Positions 39,538 through 47,879 of a stretch of 64,000 bases of DNA are shown here, one piece after another. Location of the stretch: contig CBFGUW010000007.1 of NCBI GenBank assembly GCA_965652395.1, forward strand, positions 1 to 64,000, in the 5' to 3' direction. This stretch comes from Saccharospirillum sp965652395. GTDB lineage: Bacteria; Pseudomonadota; Gammaproteobacteria; Pseudomonadales; Natronospirillaceae. The stretch's first letter is position 1; the number at the start of each line of letters is the position of its first letter. The notes under the pieces are model-generated. The model was not told the DNA's origin, searched no databases, and saw only the letters and a program-made list of their open reading frames with translations. A program made the translations under genes and the position numbers.

Positions 39538-40482
39538 ATGAGCGGTTACGCCGGCCCATCCAACAAAGCCACTCTTTGGGGCGCTACCACCCTATTGAAC
39601 TGGGCCACCCTGGCCTTGTTTACCCAACTCGCCGGACCGGTCCCCCCTTTCCTGCTGACGGCATTGTGCCTGGGCGGGGCGGGCGTGCTGGCCCTGGTCG
39701 GTTTTGTGGTGAAAGGAGAAGCCAAGACGTTACGGGCCACCTTAAAACAGCCGTTGCCCGTCTGGCTTTTGGGGATGGCTGGCCTGTTCGGTTACCACTT
39801 CCTATATTTTGTGGCCCAGCAAAACGCACCCAGCGCCGAGGCGGGGTTGATCAGTTATTTATGGCCGCTGCTGATCGTGCTGCTCACCAGCCTGTTGCCC
39901 GGTGAACGGTTGCGTTGGCACCATGGCCTGGGTGGTTTGGCCGGTTTCCTGGGCGCCGCATTGTTGATCGGACCCACCGGGCTATCACTTTCCGGGGAGC
40001 ACGGCCTGGGCTATCTGGCGGCCCTGACGGCCGCTTTCGTATGGAGCGGTTACTCGGTGCTGTCACGGCTGTTCGCGAAGGTGCCGACCGTCATGGTGGC
40101 CTGGTACTGCCTGGCGTCGGCCGTGCTGGCCGCTTTGTGTCACCTTCTCTGGGAACCCCGTGGCTGGCCGGTCGGAGCCAACGCCTGGGCTGTGGTGGCT
40201 TTGGGCCTTGGCCCGGTCGGAAGCGCATTTTTCACCTGGGATTACGGCATTAAACACGGCAATCTCCGGCTTCTGGGTCTGTTGGCTTATTTCACGCCGG
40301 TCCTCTCGACCCTGATCTTGATCATGGCTGGAATCGCCCAAGCCACGCCTACGCTGGGCATCGCCACGCTGTTGATTGTGGCCGGAGCCGTAATCGGCAG
40401 TGACCAGCTTAAACGGTGGAAACCAACGCCGAGCGCAGCCAATAGGCGACCTCCGCCGAAGACTGAGGGTTCTGGCCGGTAA
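39538..40482 (+). CDS. EamA/DMT-superfamily exporter
   Basis: 314 residues with ten predicted helices in two EamA repeats (ATTLLNWATLALFTQLAGPV; AALTAAFVWSGYSVLSRLFA). Block NAPSAEAGLISYLWPLLIVL is typical of the YddG-like aromatic-amino-acid exporter branch; the substrate here is not proven. The last ~25 residues are hydrophilic and overlap the convergent PfpI gene by 74 bases. Confidence 0.85.
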   Translation: MSGYAGPSNKATLWGATTLLNWATLALFTQLAGPVPPFLLTALCLGGAGVLALVGFVVKGEAKTLRATLKQPLPVWLLGMAGLFGYHFLYFVAQQNAPSAEAGLISYLWPLLIVLLTSLLPGERLRWHHGLGGLAGFLGAALLIGPTGLSLSGEHGLGYLAALTAAFVWSGYSVLSRLFAKVPTVMVAWYCLASAVLAALCHLLWEPRGWPVGANAWAVVALGLGPVGSAFFTWDYGIKHGNLRLLGLLAYFTPVLSTLILIMAGIAQATPTLGIATLLIVAGAVIGSDQLKRWKPTPSAANRRPPPKTEGSGR

Positions 40483-41077
40483 TCAGATGGCCATCCTGGG
40501 CGACCAGAGCCTTCCAGTTGTCGACGCCTTCGTGTTCGGCACCCAGCTCCTTGAGCCGGGTTTCGAGCAGAAAGGGAACCTTATCGAAACCACCGGCTTC
40601 CAGTTCTTCCGCGTCGGTGAAGGCGCAGACTTTCCGACCCTTGATCCAGGGCGTACCGTCTTCTCGTTTCAGACTGGTGAAGGCTGCCGGGCCATGGCAG
40701 ACGGCGGCGATGATTTTTTCATCCCGGTCAAAGGCCTTGATCAGTGCCTGCAACCTGGGGTTATCCGGCAGGTCAAATACCGTGCCGTGGCCGCCCGGAA
40801 TATAGAGGGCATCGAAATCCTCGGCGCGGAATTGATCGAATGGTTCGGTATTTTTCAGGCGCTGTATGGCTTTTGCCCAGTCGGTGGCCTGCTGCTCTGT
40901 TGGTTTACTGTTGGGGTCGACCGGAACCTCGCCGCCTTTGACAGAGCTGACGGCAATATCGTGCCCGGCATCCACCAACGCCAGATAAGGCACCGCGAAC
41001 TCTTCCAGCCAAACACCGGTGGGCGATCCATCCAGCATTTGGTCGTGGCTGGTCAGCACAAAGAGTATCCTGCTCAT
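40409..41077 (-). CDS. DJ-1/PfpI-family protein, Hsp31/glyoxalase III-like
   Basis: 222 residues. Nucleophile Cys near 127 in IIAAVCHGPAAF, the preceding His/Gly block IPGGHGTVFDL, and an acidic partner Glu in LEEFAVPYLAL. This layout (GATase1 Hsp31-like, HchA short form) gives glutathione-independent methylglyoxal glyoxalase or deglycase activity. The start ATG 41077 has GGAGG about 11 bases upstream. Convergent overlap of 74 bases with the exporter gene. Confidence 0.85.
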   Translation of the reverse strand: MSRILFVLTSHDQMLDGSPTGVWLEEFAVPYLALVDAGHDIAVSSVKGGEVPVDPNSKPTEQQATDWAKAIQRLKNTEPFDQFRAEDFDALYIPGGHGTVFDLPDNPRLQALIKAFDRDEKIIAAVCHGPAAFTSLKREDGTPWIKGRKVCAFTDAEELEAGGFDKVPFLLETRLKELGAEHEGVDNWKALVAQDGHLITGQNPQSSAEVAYWLRSALVSTV

Positions 41078-41321
41078 GGCAATGGCCTCCTGTGTGATGG
41101 GTGTAGTGTCAGCATGGTGACGATTGTGGTGAAACCAATGGCAGGTAACGCCCATAAACAAAACACCGTTCACATTCTTTCAGGTATTGGGTCTCAAATT
41201 GGCTGACCGGGATGGATCTGTTTCACAGCAAGACTAAAGGAGACTGGTTGCGAATTCGCGCAACGCCTATGCTTGAACGTTCTGACCTCTCCTTTGAACG
41301 TCGTCAATAAGGAAATGATGT

Positions 41322-42182
41322 ATGTTGTCGCGGTTTTACCATCACGCTCTCCCCCTGGTCCTCGGGCTCAGCCTTACCGGTTGCCAATTGGAATTGCCCA
41401 GCACTGAAAAGGACGAATCATCGGACGGTTCCCAGTCGGAAATCAACGACTCCCGATACCAACCCACCGTCGGTATACGCTGGCAATGGCAGTTGAAAGG
41501 CTCGGTCAATACCGGTTACAACGTGGCGTTATACGACATCGACCTGTTCGACAGCTCAAAGGAATTGATCAGCACCCTTCAGGAGAGCGGACGCAAAGTC
41601 ATCTGTTATTTCTCCGCCGGCAGCTATGAAGAATGGCGCCCAGATGCCGGTCAGTTCAAGGCGGAAGCCATCGGTCACACCCTGGATGGCTGGCCGGACG
41701 AACGTTGGTTGGATGTCCGACATCCCAGCCTGGAACCCATTATGGAAGCACGGCTCGATCTGGCGCGCGAAAAAGGATGCGACGGTGTCGAGCCGGATAA
41801 TGTCGATGGATATAACAACGAGAGCGGGTTTGCACTCTCCGGCGATGACCAGCTAGCCTATAATCAATTCCTTGCTCAAGCCGCTCATGAGCGTGGCTTG
41901 TCCATCGCTTTGAAAAACGATCTGGATCAGGTTGAGCAACTTGTCGATTATTTCGATTTCGCCGTGAACGAGGAATGCTTCGCTTACGAAGAATGCGACA
42001 AACTGAAGCCTTTTATTGACGCGGGCAAGCCGGTTCTGAATGTTGAATACGACATGGTGCTGGCGACCGACGCCGTCGCACAGCAGGCGTTGTGTGAGCA
42101 GGCCAATCAACTGAAATTCAGCACTCTGATTTTACCACTCGATCTGGACGACAGTTTTAGAATTGACTGTCAGGATATTTGA
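41322..42182 (+). CDS. GH114 (endo-alpha-1,4-polygalactosaminidase-type) lipoprotein
   Basis: 286 residues. Lipobox MLSRFYHHALPLVLGLSLTGC, a short Ser/Asp linker, then the TIM-barrel GH114 domain: WQWQLKGSVN, NVALYDIDLFD, KVICYFSAGSYEEWRPDAG, CDGVEPDNVDGYNNESGF and a catalytic Glu/Asp block NEECFAYEEC. GH114 proteins cleave galactosaminogalactan; related lipoproteins in bacteria may act on their own exopolysaccharide. Outer-membrane or inner-membrane anchored. Single gene, ended by a strong hairpin shared with the convergent DjlC-like gene. Confidence 0.82.
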   Translation: MLSRFYHHALPLVLGLSLTGCQLELPSTEKDESSDGSQSEINDSRYQPTVGIRWQWQLKGSVNTGYNVALYDIDLFDSSKELISTLQESGRKVICYFSAGSYEEWRPDAGQFKAEAIGHTLDGWPDERWLDVRHPSLEPIMEARLDLAREKGCDGVEPDNVDGYNNESGFALSGDDQLAYNQFLAQAAHERGLSIALKNDLDQVEQLVDYFDFAVNEECFAYEECDKLKPFIDAGKPVLNVEYDMVLATDAVAQQALCEQANQLKFSTLILPLDLDDSFRIDCQDI

Positions 42183-42206
42183 GTTCTGAAAACCTGCCAG
42201 GGAACG

Positions 42207-42244
42207 TCTGAACAATTCCCGCGGATCTACGGGAATTGTTCAGA
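42207..42244. terminator. Bidirectional hairpin with 15-bp arms, also an element-end sequence
   Basis: TCTGAACAATTCCCG (42207-42221) pairs perfectly with CGGGAATTGTTCAGA (42230-42244) around an 8-base loop. It lies between two convergent genes and would terminate both. The same 15 bases occur at 14293-14307, so it may derive from the two ends of a mobile element. Confidence 0.65.
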
Positions 42245-42250
42245 GACGCC

Positions 42251-43459
42251 CTAAAGCATCTCCTGATATTCTTTTTTGAATTTCAGGTGATGCAATCTGG
42301 CCCGGCCAAACCACCACTTCATCAGGAAGTAATACAAGTAGAGCAGAACGGCTGAGATTAACAGCATGATCCCGACGTCCAGCCATACCTTTACTTTCAG
42401 TGCATCGACCAACGCCAGCACACTCATTACCGTAGGCGAGAGAATCAGCGACGACAGCACCAACGCCAAGACAAAAATATAAAAACCGGTCAACGACCAT
42501 TTCAGCCAAAACCAACTTCGATAAACCGAGCGGTGCTTTTTCGGAACCACCCAGCTGAACAAGGTTGAAAATATAGCACCCCGCGCTACAAAGACGGCCA
42601 GCAGTGTTCCATAAAAAAGATACTCACCAAGGCTCTCGGCCTGCGAAAGATTGGTGAGCATCGCCACCCAGAAAATACCAATAAACACACCCCATAGGAT
42701 GCGACTGAAGCCCCTGTTTGAGGGTTGGGTGGAGGTCGTTTTATGAATTTTCTCATGCAGAACCGGGTCGACATAGCGGCCTTCTTTTTTGTCACTGTTG
42801 ATCGCATAAAAAATCAGTGACAGGTCTTGTCGATAACGCACGTAAAATTCGCGTTCCCGTTTTGACCACCCAAAAAGCCGATCCATTTCCTGAATGGTTT
42901 TTACTGGAATATTGGTGGTGGTCGCCAGGAAACCACTTTTGGGGGCTATGTTCGTCATCAGCCATTCGAACACGGACTGACTGAGTCGTTCGAAGCCGTC
43001 GAAATGGTTCAACTCAGAATGCTGCAATACGGCCTGTAGCGATTTGTCGTCTTTGTAGCGGCTGGCTTTCCAACTGTCCAGGGCGGCAATCACTTCCGTA
43101 TTCAGTGAACGATAATCAGGGCGTACAGGTTGCGGTTCTTCCGGAGTCAGTTCTTCTGGAGGAGAATAACTGAAATCCTGTTGGTAGATGGGCTTGAAAG
43201 GCTGATCATACCGTGCGGGTTCTTGTCTGGGATTTAGTGACGGCTCTGGCGGAGAAGACAGCTCCTGAACCCCGGGTTTTGAAGGCTCCTGATTCCGATT
43301 CTTCTTGGCGACGCGTCGTCCCGCTTCGAAAGCCGCCCGAATGCGACTGAACGCTTCGGGGTCATCATCGGGTCGGTGATGCTTGATTAATGCGCTGTAC
43401 GCTCTTTTTATTTCCGCCGTATCGGCATCCGGACTCACGCCCAGTACTTCCCACCACAT
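42251..43459 (-). CDS. Membrane-anchored J-domain protein, DjlC-like
   Basis: 402 residues. J domain at 1-65 (WEVLGVSPDADTAEIKRAYS) with HRPD in place of HPD (KHHRPDDDPEAF), the variant seen in DjlB/DjlC. A long linker rich in Pro/Glu follows, then three to four C-terminal membrane helices (ILWGVFIGIFWVAMLT, GFYIFVLALVLSSLILS, VGIMLLISAVLLYLYY). It stimulates its dedicated Hsp70, HscC, encoded immediately upstream: the stop and start overlap by 1 base (TGATG). Inner-membrane tethering is inferred from the helices. Confidence 0.8.
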   Translation of the reverse strand: MWWEVLGVSPDADTAEIKRAYSALIKHHRPDDDPEAFSRIRAAFEAGRRVAKKNRNQEPSKPGVQELSSPPEPSLNPRQEPARYDQPFKPIYQQDFSYSPPEELTPEEPQPVRPDYRSLNTEVIAALDSWKASRYKDDKSLQAVLQHSELNHFDGFERLSQSVFEWLMTNIAPKSGFLATTTNIPVKTIQEMDRLFGWSKREREFYVRYRQDLSLIFYAINSDKKEGRYVDPVLHEKIHKTTSTQPSNRGFSRILWGVFIGIFWVAMLTNLSQAESLGEYLFYGTLLAVFVARGAIFSTLFSWVVPKKHRSVYRSWFWLKWSLTGFYIFVLALVLSSLILSPTVMSVLALVDALKVKVWLDVGIMLLISAVLLYLYYFLMKWWFGRARLHHLKFKKEYQEML

Positions 43460-45129
43460 CAGAACCAGGCCTCACCTTCAAGGGCATCCAGCGCCCGAAC
43501 AAAACGGTCCGACTCCTTGTCGATCAGTTTCGTATCCTGTGTGGCAAGCAAACGGGAGAACGCATCCATCAACGCCCCGATCTGCTCGCGTCGGTCACCG
43601 ACCGATTGCTCATACAAGCGCTCGGCGCGCGATAACCAGGCGCGATTTTTCGACTGGTCGCGCGGGTGTATTTTCAATTCCGCCAGTCGGGCCAAGGCGG
43701 CCTCGACTTCCTCGTCTGACATTTTCCCGGGCGTTTGCTGAATGACCATCCGATTCGTTTCACCGTGGCCGGTTTCCGTCACCACTTCGAGAATGCCATT
43801 GACGTCGTAGGTAAAACGCACGTCCACATAGCGGTTTCTCGCACCCTCGCCGAGATTGATCTTGATTTCGCCCAGCGCCAGGTTGTTATCCACATAGCGG
43901 CTTTCGCCCTGATAAATGGGTATCCGCAATTCGGTTTGTTCGTTGTTGACGGGCACATAACGATTTTCACGGCTGATCGGAATGGTCTGATTGCGTTCGA
44001 TAATGGGGTTGAACAACAGACTGTTCGGGTCGGCATCGTTGTGAATACCCACACCCAATGAATAGGGCATGACGTCCGTCATCACCACTTCGTTGAAGTC
44101 TTCATTGCGCGCGACCATCGCCGCCACCAAAGCCGCTCCCTTGGCAACAACGTGGTCCGGATCTTCCGTCTGGCGGGGAAAGCGTTTGAACAAACGGGTG
44201 ACGAACTGGTGAAACAACGACATCCGCGTGGCACCACCGATGAGCACAACGTCGTCGAAATCTTCCGGGCGCAATTCGGCGTCCTGCATGGCGCCGATAA
44301 TAGGCGTGCGAATGCGCTCAACCAGGGGAACGCATAAGCGATTGAATTCCGTTTCGGTAAGTTCCAGCGTTTCTGTTTCCGACACAGGAATAATTACCTG
44401 CTCGGAATTGCCAAGCGCGCGCTTCGCCTGCTCGGCCAATTGGTAAAGGCGATGCCCGGGTAAGGTGAGTTTGAAACGTGAGCGGGCTTCGTTTTCTATC
44501 CAGTCCGAGAGGGCTTTGGTGAAGTCCTCCCCACCCAGGAAGTTGTCCCCGGCGCTGGCGTGCACTTCAAACACGCCCTCGAAATATTCCAGCAGGGTGA
44601 CATCGAACGTGCCGCCTCCCAGATCCAACACCAGATACTGTTTATCGTCTTCCACATCGTTCAAACCGTACACCAACGCCGCCGCCGTCGGCTCATTCAC
44701 CAGACGCGGCACCTCAAGACCCGCCAACCGGGCGGCCTGACGAGTGGCATTACGCTGGGTGTCGTTGAAGTAGGCGGGCACGCTGATGACGGCCTCAGTC
44801 ACCGTCTCACCAAGATAGGCTTCGGCATCGGCCTTAAGCGATTTGAGCACCAGCGCGGAAAGTTCCTCCGCGCGGAACCGATCCTTACCCAGCTTCCACT
44901 GACGATCGGACCCCATGAACCGCTTGAACGCATGGACGGTTTTTTCAGGATGACTGACCAACCGCTCCCGCGCTGGCCGGCCGATCAGGTATTCGCCATT
45001 GTCATCCAGGCTGACGACTGACGGTGTCAGATAGTCGCCATGGGCATTGGGGATTAACTCGGGGGTTTCATTGCGATAGGCCGCCACCAGAGAATGGGTG
45101 GTACCAAGGTCTATTCCGATAAGGGGCAT
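43459..45129 (-). CDS. hscC: HscC-like specialised Hsp70 chaperone
   Basis: 556 residues, shorter than DnaK (638). Nucleotide-binding domain with IGIDLGTTHSLVAA, VISVPAYFNDTQRNATRQAA, NEPTAAALVYGL, DLGGGTFDVTLLEYFEG and VLIGGATRMSLF. A short substrate domain (LGVGIHNDADPN, NQTIPISRE) has a reduced lid. This size and the paired J-protein gene match E. coli HscC/DjlC. The start at 45129 gives the conserved MPLIGIDLGTT; the extension to 45279 lacks homology. Function in stress or envelope control is inferred from family. Confidence 0.85.
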   Translation of the reverse strand: MPLIGIDLGTTHSLVAAYRNETPELIPNAHGDYLTPSVVSLDDNGEYLIGRPARERLVSHPEKTVHAFKRFMGSDRQWKLGKDRFRAEELSALVLKSLKADAEAYLGETVTEAVISVPAYFNDTQRNATRQAARLAGLEVPRLVNEPTAAALVYGLNDVEDDKQYLVLDLGGGTFDVTLLEYFEGVFEVHASAGDNFLGGEDFTKALSDWIENEARSRFKLTLPGHRLYQLAEQAKRALGNSEQVIIPVSETETLELTETEFNRLCVPLVERIRTPIIGAMQDAELRPEDFDDVVLIGGATRMSLFHQFVTRLFKRFPRQTEDPDHVVAKGAALVAAMVARNEDFNEVVMTDVMPYSLGVGIHNDADPNSLLFNPIIERNQTIPISRENRYVPVNNEQTELRIPIYQGESRYVDNNLALGEIKINLGEGARNRYVDVRFTYDVNGILEVVTETGHGETNRMVIQQTPGKMSDEEVEAALARLAELKIHPRDQSKNRAWLSRAERLYEQSVGDRREQIGALMDAFSRLLATQDTKLIDKESDRFVRALDALEGEAWF

Positions 45130-45294
45130 TAATCCATTTCCCTGTTTTTTGGAGGACGATACCGAAAGCAGAAGATTCAGGCTAGCTTCGAAAGGTGTTT
45201 TATTAGCGGGGGAAGCGCTTTCTCCGAGCAATGGATGTCCTTTTGCAGGCGCAACTTCCCACTCTGCATGGAGTAGCATTGGTAGCCTCGTCCC

Positions 45295-45705
45295 TTAAGC
45301 GTGAGAATTTACCCAGTCTTCGACTCTAAGCCCCGGCACACGTTCAAATTCCTTTAAATTATTCGTCACCACAATCAACCCCCGGGATCGGGCGTGGCCA
45401 GCTATCATTTGGTCATAAGGGCCAATGGGAGTGCCCTTCTTGGCCAGCTCTGCTCTTAATTGTCCGCTATGAATTGCAGCTTCTGTATCATATTCCAAGA
45501 CCTCCAATCGAGCGGAAAAACCCTCGATAACCTTCAAGTTTTTATCCGGCATTGCGGATTTCTCGGCACCGTAGATGAGTTCCATTAAGGTGACCGTGCT
45601 AATACACAGCTGGCCTTCGTGCTGGTTAAAGGCTTCGCGAACCTGAGCTGGTTTATTCTTAATGGTAAAAATACACATATTGGTGTCCAACAGGTACTTG
45701 AGCAT
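45295..45705 (-). CDS. vapC: VapC-type PIN-domain toxin
   Basis: 136 residues. PIN fold with acidic residues: LLDTNMCIF (Asp near 7), STVTLMELIYGAEKS (Glu), GTPIGPYDQMIAGHA (Asp) and VTNNLKEFERV. All four catalytic acids are present, so it should be an active ribonuclease, typically cleaving tRNA-fMet in this VapC subgroup. The start ATG 45705 overlaps the VapB stop (TGATG), so they are coupled. Confidence 0.9.
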   Translation of the reverse strand: MLKYLLDTNMCIFTIKNKPAQVREAFNQHEGQLCISTVTLMELIYGAEKSAMPDKNLKVIEGFSARLEVLEYDTEAAIHSGQLRAELAKKGTPIGPYDQMIAGHARSRGLIVVTNNLKEFERVPGLRVEDWVNSHA

Positions 45706-45935
45706 CAAAAACCTTCCCGTTCCTGATCTTCCGGCTGTTCACGATCCGCCATGAAATCTGGCGATACGCACTCGCCTTCGAACCAGCTGTCCCAAGATTC
45801 GCCTGCCGGTGTGATAATACGAGTTCGGCCAATCGCAATGACCTCGACTTTTTTTATTTCCTCAGGAAAGGCCACAGCCTTTGGCAGACGAACGGCCTGG
45901 CTACGATTGCTTTTGAAGATGGATGCTTTTTCCAT
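45705..45935 (-). CDS. vapB: VapB-type antitoxin
   Basis: 76 residues. N-terminal AbrB/SpoVT-type swapped-hairpin DNA-binding part (SIFKSNRSQAVRLPKAVAF, VEVIAIGRTRIITP) and a C-terminal toxin-binding tail (SWDSWFEGECVSPDFM), as in VapB of the Shigella/Salmonella type. Binds VapC and represses the operon. AAGGAG ribosome site before the ATG. Confidence 0.9.
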   Translation of the reverse strand: MEKASIFKSNRSQAVRLPKAVAFPEEIKKVEVIAIGRTRIITPAGESWDSWFEGECVSPDFMADREQPEDQEREGF

Positions 45936-46488
45936 GGCGTACTCCTTCCCAGAGCCCGCTGGGATATGTCACAAGTATATCCCAGTATAGTTATCCATCT
46001 TACGGATGCAAACACTGACTTTCTTTAGGAGGCGATCCGATAAGCGAATGAGTTGCTGAGAAGGGAAGCTTCAAACTGATCGTAGAGACAGGATTTGAAA
46101 CTGCGCGCCCTGCCTCCCGAAGGTGGACACCAACATTCCATAACCCATTGTTTTAAAAGCTTTTTTATTCGACCTAGGCGTTCAAAACACTCGTTTAGCG
46201 AGCAGTTTATAGCGGCCTACTTCTGGCCAAAAACCGCTGTATATGGGATCTGAAAGCACTCTCTCCATGTCAACCATTTTGGTTATATTTCTTAACTTTC
46301 AGTCCGATACGCATTGAATACTCACCGAATGAGTCACTCAGGGTAGCTTTATGGGGTGGTAACTACCTGGCAGCCAATGGCAACCAAAAACATGAAATAA
46401 ATCAACCTACGAGGTTGACGCCAATCTTGTCTTTGGTTAATCTGTCGCTGAAATTAGAGGTGCAACTAATGTACCCATAGGAGGAATC
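45936..46488. other. Intergenic region holding a decayed tRNA tail
   Basis: 553 bases without a gene. The left part (to about 45990) is the vapBC promoter. A decayed tRNA-Pro 3' half lies at 46077-46120 (separate entry). The right part is AT-rich and leads to the XRE gene, with AGGAGG just before its ATG. No further feature seen. Confidence 0.5.
46077..46120 (-). repeat. Decayed tRNA-Pro 3' half (old attachment remnant)
   Basis: TCGTAGAGACAGGATTTGAA and the following CTGCG match the T-arm and acceptor of the intact tRNA-Pro at 49720-49796 with about three mismatches over 29 bases. A weaker match continues into the anticodon arm (TCCCGAA). The orientation is the same as the intact gene. It probably marks the far border of one or more integrations at this tRNA. 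Confidence 0.6.
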
Positions 46489-46842
46489 ATGATTACGAGA
46501 TTTGGAAAAACGGTTCGAAAGTTAAGGGTGGAGAAAGAAATCACTCTGCGTGAAATGGCTTCCGACCTTGGTTTCTCGTCCGCATTCCTCTCTGCTGTTG
46601 AAAGAGGGACAAAATCCATTCCTCGAGGCTTGAGCAACAAGATCGTAATGTTTTATAAGCTTGACCAAGAGCAATGTGAGGCGTTGCAGAAGGCTGAAGT
46701 TCTCTCTGCTGGAAAGGTGGAAGTGGAAACCGAAGGACTTGATGAAGATACGATCGATTTCGCAGCTGCTTTTGCGAGGAAAGCTTCGACATTAAGCCCG
46801 GAGCAAATTGCGGAATTGCGCAGGATCATGGAGGGTGACTGA
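46489..46842 (+). CDS. XRE-family regulator paired with ImmA/IrrE
   Basis: 117 residues. HTH_3 domain at 5-62 (TVRKLRVEKEITLREMASDL, SAFLSAVERGTKSIPRGL). The C-terminal tail (TLSPEQIAELRRIMEGD) is typical of the short repressors cut or controlled by ImmA-type peptidases. ATG preceded by AGGAGG. Its stop overlaps the next start (TGATG), so they are translated together. Confidence 0.88.
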   Translation: MITRFGKTVRKLRVEKEITLREMASDLGFSSAFLSAVERGTKSIPRGLSNKIVMFYKLDQEQCEALQKAEVLSAGKVEVETEGLDEDTIDFAAAFARKASTLSPEQIAELRRIMEGD

Positions 46843-47363
46843 TGTTTGTACCTCGAGGCCTGCCAGTAGCACCACGTAGTGGCGACCAAATAGAAAAAAT
46901 AGGCAATATGCTCCGTGGCGGGGCTCGAGGCTATCTTGATATAGTCAAATTTGCTGAACATACATTGGCTGAGGTAATTGATGGGTTTGACTTAATACCG
47001 GTTTCACCAGATAAGCTACCGCCCTGTACTGAAGCATTAGCTGATGTGACTAGGCCAATAATAAAGGTTAGTGAACATATATATGATGCAGCTTGTGACG
47101 GTGCTCACAGACCGAGATTCACTATAGCGCATGAGATCGGGCATCTTGTGCTGCACAGAAATCAGCTATCGGCTTTTGCGCGGCGAAGTGAAAAGACACC
47201 TCATCAAGCTTACGAGGACTCAGAGTGGCAAGCGGATACCTTCGCAGGTGCAATTTTAGCCCCTCTGATCGAAGTTAGATCATTTGGGAGAATTCAGGAT
47301 ATATCAGACACATACGGGATTTCATACTCAGCAGCAACGATTAGATACAAGAAGTCCCGTTAA
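46842..47363 (+). CDS. ImmA/IrrE-family zinc metallopeptidase
   Basis: 173 residues. HEIGH zinc motif near 97 in FTIAHEIGHLVLHRNQ, with the downstream Glu-containing helix SEWQADTFAGAILAP. In ICE/phage-like elements this family destroys or inactivates the paired repressor under stress. The genetic pairing with the XRE gene suggests the same here; the element's other genes would be the regulated output. Confidence 0.88.
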   Translation: MFVPRGLPVAPRSGDQIEKIGNMLRGGARGYLDIVKFAEHTLAEVIDGFDLIPVSPDKLPPCTEALADVTRPIIKVSEHIYDAACDGAHRPRFTIAHEIGHLVLHRNQLSAFARRSEKTPHQAYEDSEWQADTFAGAILAPLIEVRSFGRIQDISDTYGISYSAATIRYKKSR

Positions 47364-47373
47364 GAGGTGAGAG

Positions 47374-47398
47374 CTGACCAGGGTGGGGCCCTGGTCAG
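47374..47398 (+). terminator. Hairpin after the XRE-ImmA operon
   Basis: CTGACCAGGG (47374-47383) pairs with CCCTGGTCAG (47389-47398) just after the ImmA stop codon. There is no T-tract; a second weaker hairpin follows at about 47402-47428 (TCAGCGA ... TCGCTGA). Confidence 0.55.
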
Positions 47399-47521
47399 TA
47401 GATCAGCGAGCACTCGGGAATCGCTGACCTTGCAACTACGTTTTAGCAACGTGACAGTAAGATAGTCACTTTTTCAGTAGTCTGCAAGCACAAATCCTCC
47501 CGAGTAAGGAGGTGAATATGC

Positions 47522-47665
47522 TTGAGCCGTAAACAGAAACAAGCACCTAAAGGTTTCAAGTGGGTATATACTCGCTACCGGAGGGTCAAGAACTCGAACA
47601 AAGTGCTTGATGCACATGATTACGGGTATGAAGTTTGGGCTTTCCTTGTAAGAGCCAAGGCCTAA
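47522..47665 (+). CDS. Small basic protein, 47 residues, TTG start
   Basis: Reads (M)SRKQKQAPKGFKWVYTRYRR then VKNSNKVLDAHDYGYEVW and AFLVRAKA. AAGGAGGT at 47506-47513 lies 8 bases before TTG 47522. The nearer ATG at 47518 is too close and stops after four codons, forming a tiny overlapping frame. The basic N-terminus and Tyr/Trp-rich middle recur in short proteins of mobile islands, so I think it is real. A perfect terminator follows. Function unknown; nucleic-acid binding is plausible. Confidence 0.65.
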   Translation: MSRKQKQAPKGFKWVYTRYRRVKNSNKVLDAHDYGYEVWAFLVRAKA

Positions 47666-47686
47666 TTACCCAAAGTAATTTGAAGA

Positions 47687-47709
47687 AAAGGGAGCTATAA
47701 GCTCCCTTT
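47687..47709 (+). terminator. Rho-independent terminator of the 47-residue gene
   Basis: AAAGGGAGC (47687-47695) and GCTCCCTTT (47701-47709) with a 5-base loop, followed by ATCT. A clean stem directly after the small gene. Confidence 0.7.
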
Positions 47710-47879
47710 ATCTCCTTCAATCAACTTATATAGCACCTACTCGATGCTTGCGATTCACGTTATAAAGCGTCGGCTTACATTGAGCATCGTCTAATACCTA
47801 CAAAACTGGTTTTTCAGTGGACTTCCAATTCCAGTCTTCTATATGCCTTGGGATGCTGATTCGAGCTGAAGAGATAAGG

